This document shows positions 7,218 to 12,091 of a stretch of 12,091 bases of DNA, piece by piece; positions within the stretch are counted from its first letter, which is position 1, and each line of letters begins with the position of its first letter. The position numbers and the translations under genes were made by a program. The DNA lies in contig CALLPU010000462.1 of assembly GCA_938016235.1 (NCBI GenBank), positions 1-12,091 on the forward strand, read 5' to 3'. The notes under the pieces were generated by a model. The model was not told the DNA's origin. It did no database searches and saw only the letters and a program-made list of their open reading frames with translations. This DNA comes from an uncultured Granulosicoccus sp. GTDB taxonomy: Bacteria > Pseudomonadota > Gammaproteobacteria > Granulosicoccales > Granulosicoccaceae.

Positions 7218-9856
7218 TGGGTTTCTTCAATTCAAACAGGCATAGCTGCGCACTACTGATCTATTTGTTGATCAGCGTGTTCTCTGCTGGCGCCTGGTCT
7301 GCTACGCCCGCTGGTACGGTTATCCGAAATCAGGCGCTTGCCACATATACCGATAGCGATGGCCTGCAGCGAAGCGTGACGTCCAATCTGGTGGAGACAC
7401 TCGTGGAGCAAGTTGCCGGTATGGAACTGACCAGCGATCAGCAGCAGAGACGTTCACCCGGTTCGACGGTTCGGTTTTCACATCGTGTGCGAAATACCGG
7501 GAATGCGGATGATCGCTTTGTTCTTAGCGTGTCCAATGTAGGTGGCAGTGTGAACCTGCAGTCGTTGGCCCTGTTTGCCGATGTAGATGGCGATGGTGTT
7601 GCTGACAATCAGACACCTCTGGCGCAAACACCATTCATAGCCGCCGGTGGTGACTTCTTTGTGGTGGTAGAAGGTCAGGTACCTGCAAGCGCTATTGACG
7701 GTGATTCGGCGCTGATAGAGATTGCAGCAACCAGTGAGTTTGACTCTGCGACAACCGATCAGAATCAGGACACCGTAACGGTCGGTGTCGGGCCAGCGAT
7801 CGCGGTTGCGAAGACGCTGAGCCAGACTAATGGCTTATCGCCCAGCGGTCCGTACACGGTGACGCTTAACTATGAAAACACCGGTGACGAGGCTGCGGGC
7901 GATGTCACGTTGATTGATGCGCTTCCACCAGGCATGACCTATGTACCTGGATCAGCGCGCTGGTCAGCCTTTACACCGGCATTGTCAGACAGTGATCCAA
8001 CTGACCTGCATGTCGGTTCCAATGGCTCTCTTCGGTACTGCGCTTATGATGCGAGCTGTACGGGTATTGCCGAGGCGCAACTGGATTCGGATACGGACTC
8101 CAGCAATCAGGTAACAGCCATTATTGATCTGGTGGATGCAGGTGTGTCGGGCAGTGTTACGTTTGATGTAACCATAGATTCGGATCTGGCTGCGGGCTCA
8201 TTGCAGAACACGGCTGAATACGAATACGACATAGCCATCAATACGGTTGCAAGACAGTTCTCCAATACGGTGGTATTCGATGTGCTGGCAACGGCGGGGG
8301 TAGTCGCCAATGGCTCCACGGTGAATGCCATAAACGGATTGAACGAACCGGTGAGTGTGTCCAGTGCAGGCCAGGGTGCGGTGGTTCGGTTTGACAACAT
8401 TATCTGGAATACTGGCAACGCAACGGATACGTTCAACATCGAGGTTGATACGGCGGGATCAACGTTTCCACCCGGTACTGTGTGGCAGCTGCTGCGTAGT
8501 GATGCGTCGAGTGTCATGACGGATACAAACAGCGACGGTGTCGTTGATACAGGCCCGGTAGCGGTGGGTGAATTTTCACGGGTGGTGTTGCAGATAAGGC
8601 TGCCCTATGCCGTTTCCGGAAACAATAATGGGCTGGGTTTTGACATCACCAAAACCGCGCGCTCCATTAGTGACGCCACTGTTGTCGACAGCGTGACAGA
8701 CCACCTGGATGAGATCGTTGCCAATACTGTTGACGTTACCAATGTAGCCCCAGCAGGATCCCCCGGTGCGTCGGGCACTGGCCCGGGACCGGAGCCCGCT
8801 CCGGTATCCGTGGTAACGGCTGATGCCGCTAATCGTGCACAGATTGATGTGTATATACGTCATCAGGGGAGTGGGCCGGACACCTATGGCTTGCTGGCAG
8901 CCGGTTCGGCATCGGGTTCCACTTTGCCTGCTGGCTGGCAGGTTATTTTCAAGGATCCAACGACGTTTGCCACCATAACCAGCACCGGGATACTCGCCTC
9001 TGGTGAGTCCCGACACGTGCTGGCCGATATTCAATTACCCGTTGACGCGCAGGCGGGAACCTACAGCATCTGGTTTGAAGCGCGTTCAATCAGAACGGCG
9101 GTAGTGGATCGCAAGCACGATGCAGTGAGTATCGTTGCATCCGAGAGCCTGACGCTGGAACCGAGCTTGAGTGCTCAGCTTGAACCGGGCGGATCTGTGG
9201 TGTATGAACACCTGCTGGTCAATAACGGTAATGCGCTTATTGATGACATTGCACTGAGTTTGCAGGACAGTCGCAGTGACTGGACCAGCGTTATTTATCT
9301 GGACACGGATGGCGATGGCTCATACAGCCCGCTGGATCAACCTTACAGTGCGGCATTGACGTTGCAGCCCGGAGAGTCCCTGGACCTGTTTGTCAAGGTT
9401 TTCGCACCGGCTAATGCCACAACGTTACAGCGCAATACATCCACGTTAACGGCATCGTGGAATGCACAGGCAGATTCGGTGTTGGTACAGGATCAGTCGA
9501 CGGTGAACAACTCCCGGGTGATTATTCGCAAGGAGCAGGCAGTGGACACTGGATGTGACGGTGCGCCGGATAACCCGAACGATTTTGCCCAGGCAGAACT
9601 CGAAGTGGCACCGGGTAATAATTGCGTTGTGTACAGACTCACTGCCCTTAATCTCGGCCTAGAGCCTTCCTTCAACGTAAAAATTCACGATTACACCCCT
9701 GCCTACACACGCTACGAAGCTGCGGCTGTCTGCTCAAGAACACCATGCTGGCTGATAGAACCGGCGCAGGGCGATGTTGGAGCGATCAGCGCCGAGACCG
9801 ACCAGCTACTGCCGGGAGATTCTTTCCATCTGCAGTTTGTTGTGCGTATAGATTAG
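7217..9856 (+). CDS. Multi-module DUF11 surface protein with EF-hand-like loops (gene D)
   Basis: A protein of 879 residues. ATG 7217 overlaps the lipoprotein stop as TAATG. The Sec signal peptide is 1-29 (cut WSA|TPAG). Residues 30-190 form an N-module homologous to residues 26-190 of the barrel protein. A DUF11 domain follows at about 193-350, with C275 and C281. Repeating modules lie at about 79-160, 385-470, 530-625 and 655-735. Three of them carry NTGNA or NNGNA (93, 398, 669) followed by an Asp loop: DVDGDGVAD 122-130, DTNSDGVVD 436-444 and DTDGDGSYSPLD 696-707; the third module (530-625) lacks both motifs. A Gly/Pro/Ala linker occupies about 511-530. The last 125 residues (754-879) match gene A, with four cysteines at 780, 803, 839 and 844. 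The mature protein has an even number of cysteines. There is no transmembrane anchor or sortase signal. Inferred: an extracellular, calcium- and disulfide-stabilised filament or coat protein served by the barrel and lipoprotein. No enzyme motif is visible. Confidence 0.9.
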   Translation: MGFFNSNRHSCALLIYLLISVFSAGAWSATPAGTVIRNQALATYTDSDGLQRSVTSNLVETLVEQVAGMELTSDQQQRRSPGSTVRFSHRVRNTGNADDRFVLSVSNVGGSVNLQSLALFADVDGDGVADNQTPLAQTPFIAAGGDFFVVVEGQVPASAIDGDSALIEIAATSEFDSATTDQNQDTVTVGVGPAIAVAKTLSQTNGLSPSGPYTVTLNYENTGDEAAGDVTLIDALPPGMTYVPGSARWSAFTPALSDSDPTDLHVGSNGSLRYCAYDASCTGIAEAQLDSDTDSSNQVTAIIDLVDAGVSGSVTFDVTIDSDLAAGSLQNTAEYEYDIAINTVARQFSNTVVFDVLATAGVVANGSTVNAINGLNEPVSVSSAGQGAVVRFDNIIWNTGNATDTFNIEVDTAGSTFPPGTVWQLLRSDASSVMTDTNSDGVVDTGPVAVGEFSRVVLQIRLPYAVSGNNNGLGFDITKTARSISDATVVDSVTDHLDEIVANTVDVTNVAPAGSPGASGTGPGPEPAPVSVVTADAANRAQIDVYIRHQGSGPDTYGLLAAGSASGSTLPAGWQVIFKDPTTFATITSTGILASGESRHVLADIQLPVDAQAGTYSIWFEARSIRTAVVDRKHDAVSIVASESLTLEPSLSAQLEPGGSVVYEHLLVNNGNALIDDIALSLQDSRSDWTSVIYLDTDGDGSYSPLDQPYSAALTLQPGESLDLFVKVFAPANATTLQRNTSTLTASWNAQADSVLVQDQSTVNNSRVIIRKEQAVDTGCDGAPDNPNDFAQAELEVAPGNNCVVYRLTALNLGLEPSFNVKIHDYTPAYTRYEAAAVCSRTPCWLIEPAQGDVGAISAETDQLLPGDSFHLQFVVRID

Positions 9857-9949
9857 CGAGCTGAGGGCGGTAAATGACACATTTTCGATTATTGGCGTAT
9901 TGTGTGCTCGCCAAACGGCTTTAGCTGAAAAAATATTTGAGTGAACAGG
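9857..9949 (+). other. Intergenic region D-E with a short stem-loop
   Basis: This 93-nt gap separates the coupled B-C-D genes from the OmpA-like gene. It contains a perfect 6-bp stem, TTGGCG 9892-9897 with CGCCAA 9909-9914, and an 11-nt loop. No U-run follows on the + strand, so a rho-independent terminator is doubtful. An A-rich stretch (about 9928-9935) precedes the start codon. No good -35/-10 pair was seen. Confidence 0.3.
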
Positions 9950-11008
9950 ATGTCGACAGCAGTGCAACGCGTATTCGCTTTCGTTTTGGTGTTGGTCTTT
10001 GGCCTGGGGCTATGCCTGCCCGTACACGCATTGGATGGCGCCTGGTATGTGGGCGCTGGTGCCGGCATCTCACGCCTGAGTCCAGATACGGATGGATCAG
10101 AGTTCACACTTGATGATGATGCCTCCACGGCGGCAGGTGTGTATCTGGGGCTGGATATCAACGATTGGTTGGCAGCCGAGGCTGCCTTTACCGATCTCGG
10201 CGAAGCGACACTGTCTGGTGAAGAAACCATCGGTTACTCCGCGTTGTCCATAGGGGGCATTGCCTATGTGTACGGCGAACGTGACATTCGTGCACGCCAG
10301 CAGAGCTTGTCCGGGTACGTAAGGTTTGGCCTTAACAGCATTCAAAACGATGCCAGTATCGACTTGAACAAAGCCGACAACACCGCGTTGTGGCTCGGGG
10401 CCGGACTGCAGCTGCCTATGGGGCAACAGTGGGGGCTTCGGGGTGAACTGACCAGCTACGACGGTGATGCTCAGGCCCTGATGGCTTCCATCTACTGGCG
10501 CTCTGAGCGTGATGATCGTTCATTATCAACTCGCAAGAGCCCAACCGTACGTGCTCCGGCTACTAATCCACCGGTTGCTGCACCAGCACCAGCACCTACT
10601 CCTAAGGGCGCGGCCGATTGCCTGGTACCAGCGCCCGGCGAACCACAGGATGGTCAGGGTTGTGCAGCGCTGAGTGGCGTTCTGCAAGGCGTTGATTTTG
10701 TGGCGGGCTCAGCCGAACTGACGCCGGTGGCACAGGCATTACTCACACGGCTAGCGGCGTCGTTGAATCAATACCCGGCGTTGGTTGCCGAACTACAGGT
10801 TCACACACAGGTATACCCGGAACCGGGTCGCGCCATGCAACTCTCTCGCGCACGCGTCTTGACGGTGGCCCGTTACCTGGCCAGTCAATCCGTTGATGTC
10901 AAACGGTTACGTGCTCGGGCTTTTGGCTCTGAGCAGCCCAGAGCCGACAATGACACCGCGGGCGGGCGACGACTGAATAATCGCGTGGAGCTGCGTATAT
11001 TGCCGTAG
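9950..11008 (+). CDS. OmpA-like protein: small beta-barrel plus degenerate OmpA-C domain (gene E)
   Basis: A protein of 352 residues from ATG 9950; an in-frame GTG at 9941 would add three residues and cannot be excluded, since neither start has a strong ribosome site. The signal peptide is 1-27 (cut VHA|LDG). Residues 30-184 look like an eight-stranded OmpA-type barrel (WYVGAGAGISRLSPDTDG near the start, closing strand near LMASIYWRS). A Pro/Ala-rich linker (about 200-220) leads to a C224...C238 element that resembles the last thrombospondin-3-like repeat found before many OmpA-C domains. The OmpA-C domain is 241-352: VDFVAGSAELTP, LSRARVLTVARYL and the closing NNRVELRI. The motif usually written GHTD reads VHTQ (285-287 HTQ), so the Asp that contacts peptidoglycan is replaced by Gln, while the Arg (302) is kept. 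Its role as an OM-to-wall linker is therefore uncertain. The barrel is paralogous to that of the next gene. Confidence 0.9.
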   Translation: MSTAVQRVFAFVLVLVFGLGLCLPVHALDGAWYVGAGAGISRLSPDTDGSEFTLDDDASTAAGVYLGLDINDWLAAEAAFTDLGEATLSGEETIGYSALSIGGIAYVYGERDIRARQQSLSGYVRFGLNSIQNDASIDLNKADNTALWLGAGLQLPMGQQWGLRGELTSYDGDAQALMASIYWRSERDDRSLSTRKSPTVRAPATNPPVAAPAPAPTPKGAADCLVPAPGEPQDGQGCAALSGVLQGVDFVAGSAELTPVAQALLTRLAASLNQYPALVAELQVHTQVYPEPGRAMQLSRARVLTVARYLASQSVDVKRLRARAFGSEQPRADNDTAGGRRLNNRVELRILP

Positions 11009-11193
11009 TGTCTTGTGTGCGGTGGTCACCTTTCAGAACGGAGCCGGTAGCGTTACTCGGCTTGCTCAATACGAGTGCTGTTCGACAAAACTGAAACGCA
11101 CGTCAGGCTCCAGGTCGGCAAATGGCATGGCGGGGTGTGGAATTTGCTTTTTCTCACGCAGGCAACAACGTGTTGTGCGAGAAGAATTCTACG
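11009..11193 (+). other. Intergenic region E-F
   Basis: 185 nt without a convincing gene. A 5-bp stem, AGCCG 11042-11046 with CGGCT 11058-11062, lacks a T-tract and is a poor terminator. The last 46 nt hold the predicted hairpin over the ribosome binding site that is listed separately. No promoter with good matches was seen. Confidence 0.4.
11148..11186 (+). promoter_or_regulatory. Predicted hairpin masking the ribosome binding site of gene F
   Basis: TTTTTCTC (11148-11155) can pair with GAGAAGAA (11179-11186): seven Watson-Crick pairs and one G-U. The loop holds a smaller hairpin, CAAC 11163-11166 with GTTG 11172-11175. The right arm contains the only purine-rich ribosome-site candidate, GAGAAG 11179-11184, nine bases before ATG 11194. 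If it forms, translation would depend on melting or on a binding factor. This is pairing found by eye; no energy was computed. Confidence 0.35.
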
Positions 11194-12091
11194 ATGAACA
11201 TTCCCAAGGCGCTCTGCCGATCATCTGCACTTCAGTCTGCAACGTTTCCCGGCATTCGGCCAGTGGTTGCAGCCATGATCCTGGTCATTATCAGTGGTTG
11301 CTCTTCATTGATGGGCCCGGATCGCATCGAGATACCGGAAAATACACCTGACTTTCGTTCTCGCCTGTACACCGGAGCGTCGTTCGGTACTTCACGATTG
11401 TCCCCGGACACTCGCGGCACGGTTTTCAACGTGGACTCCGAGAGCGATGCAGGCACACAACTCCGCCTGGGCTACGACGTGCATAACATGCTGGCGGTGG
11501 AGCTGGATACGTCAGTGCTGGGTGCATCAGAGTTGCGTGAGGCCAATACCGATGTCAAGTATTCAGCAGCGGCGATCAGTGCTCTGGTTTATGGGCTAAG
11601 TGGTGTGCAGATGCGTTCACGTCGCGAAGGCTTGAGTGCTTACGCACGTCTGGGTTACGGATCGTTAAAAAAATCCTCGGCAGTCGTTGACCTCGAAGAG
11701 AGTGGCACTGTGCCCATTCTGGGACTGGGTGCAGAGTATGGTTTTTCTAACGGTCTGGGCGTAAGAGCCGAGATCACGCGCTTTGACAGTGATGCATCCT
11801 ACGTTGGATTTGGTGCTATTTACCGGTTCGGATTGTCGCCCTCAGGGATTGGCAAAATGATTGCCGAGGCAGCAGAACCTGCGTTAGGTGCCGCACACAC
11901 CACCGTTGCCAGTGATGGCAGAACCATTACCGGTTCAGCCAGTTCACGGTACAACCCATTATTATCACAACCGCAATCAGGTTCCCGTGGTGGTAACAGC
12001 AACGATCAATACTATACGCCTGACCCCAGACAGGGTGGGCGGGTATCAACCGTTGCTGATCGCTGGCGTCCTGCCATGCGAGCGGGTGATC
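11194..12091 (+). CDS. Lipobox-bearing beta-barrel protein, paralogue of gene E (3' end outside window)
   Basis: Open from ATG 11194 to the window end, 299 codons seen. The start is chosen for the GAGAAG 9 nt upstream; in-frame GTG 11170 and TTG 11173 are less likely. Residues 1-36 look like a lipoprotein signal with an unusually long n-region and a lipobox VIISG|C (Cys36). Residues 57-212 resemble an OmpA-type eight-stranded barrel, with the closing strand VGFGAIYRF as beta-signal, and track gene E closely: both have SRLSPDT near the first strand, an LA-x-E strand, a YSA-x-x-I strand and a GLS- or SLS-G/A-Y-x-R strand. From about 213 the sequence is Gly/Ser/Gln/Pro-rich (linker-like) and may lead to a further domain beyond the window, by analogy an OmpA-C domain. 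A lipid anchor plus a barrel in one chain is uncommon. If the Cys is not processed, this would be a plain barrel with a type I signal. The function is unknown. Confidence 0.82.
   Translation, partial: MNIPKALCRSSALQSATFPGIRPVVAAMILVIISGCSSLMGPDRIEIPENTPDFRSRLYTGASFGTSRLSPDTRGTVFNVDSESDAGTQLRLGYDVHNMLAVELDTSVLGASELREANTDVKYSAAAISALVYGLSGVQMRSRREGLSAYARLGYGSLKKSSAVVDLEESGTVPILGLGAEYGFSNGLGVRAEITRFDSDASYVGFGAIYRFGLSPSGIGKMIAEAAEPALGAAHTTVASDGRTITGSASSRYNPLLSQPQSGSRGGNSNDQYYTPDPRQGGRVSTVADRWRPAMRAGD

Noticed and set aside
8747..8806. Gly/Pro-rich stretch in D as a collagen-like or recombination repeat
   Set aside because: Only about 20 residues without regular periodicity; best explained as a flexible linker between modules.
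9892..9914. Stem-loop as an intrinsic terminator after gene D
   Set aside because: Only a 6-bp stem with an 11-nt loop and no U-run after it. Recorded only as a stem-loop in the gap.
11042..11062. Stem AGCCG/CGGCT as a terminator after gene E
   Set aside because: Five pairs, an 11-nt loop and no T-tract, within what is expected by chance.
11013..11351. 112-codon + frame overlapping the start of gene F
   Set aside because: Its protein has no family features, and it overlaps the lipoprotein-signal and barrel frame starting at 11194, which has clear homology to gene E.

Overview
The window reads as part of a Gammaproteobacterial chromosome. The inference rests on Gram-negative outer-membrane (OM) protein types, Sec and lipoprotein signals, roughly balanced GC and dense same-strand genes; no species can be named. 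Every supported gene lies on the + strand. I see no RNA genes, insertion sequences or CRISPR. Almost all of the DNA encodes exported, envelope-located proteins.

Layout. (A) 1-441 is the 3' end of a DUF11-type surface protein. A 168-nt gap with two interleaved inverted repeats follows. (B) 610-6666 encodes a 2018-residue secreted protein with an N-terminal string of Ig-like, DUF11 and SdrD-B-like modules and about 800 residues of predicted OM beta-barrel. (C) 6651-7217 encodes an OmpA-C (peptidoglycan-binding) lipoprotein and overlaps B. (D) 7217-9856 encodes an 879-residue multi-module DUF11 protein and overlaps C by one base. (E) 9950-11008 encodes an OmpA-like protein (small barrel, Pro/Ala linker, OmpA-C domain). 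(F) 11194-end encodes a lipobox-bearing paralogue of E's barrel and runs off the window.

B, C and D overlap, so they are very probably one translationally coupled operon, with A a likely upstream member. The proteins share parts. B and D have homologous N-terminal regions of about 160 residues. A and D end in the same four-cysteine DUF11 domain. An 'NTGNA' strand followed about 30-40 residues later by an Asp-rich, EF-hand-like loop recurs in B and three times in D. The simplest model, which is inference, is a surface-structure system: B is the OM barrel/anchor or conduit, C ties the complex to peptidoglycan, and A and D are exported, calcium- and disulfide-stabilised fibre or coat subunits. 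E and F look like a second, adjacent envelope pair made by tandem duplication.

The most unusual points are the shared-module logic of A/B/C/D, a barrel protein whose beta-signal is internal rather than terminal, an OmpA-C domain that has lost its peptidoglycan-contacting Asp (E), a predicted lipidated small barrel (F), and a predicted hairpin that would mask F's ribosome binding site.
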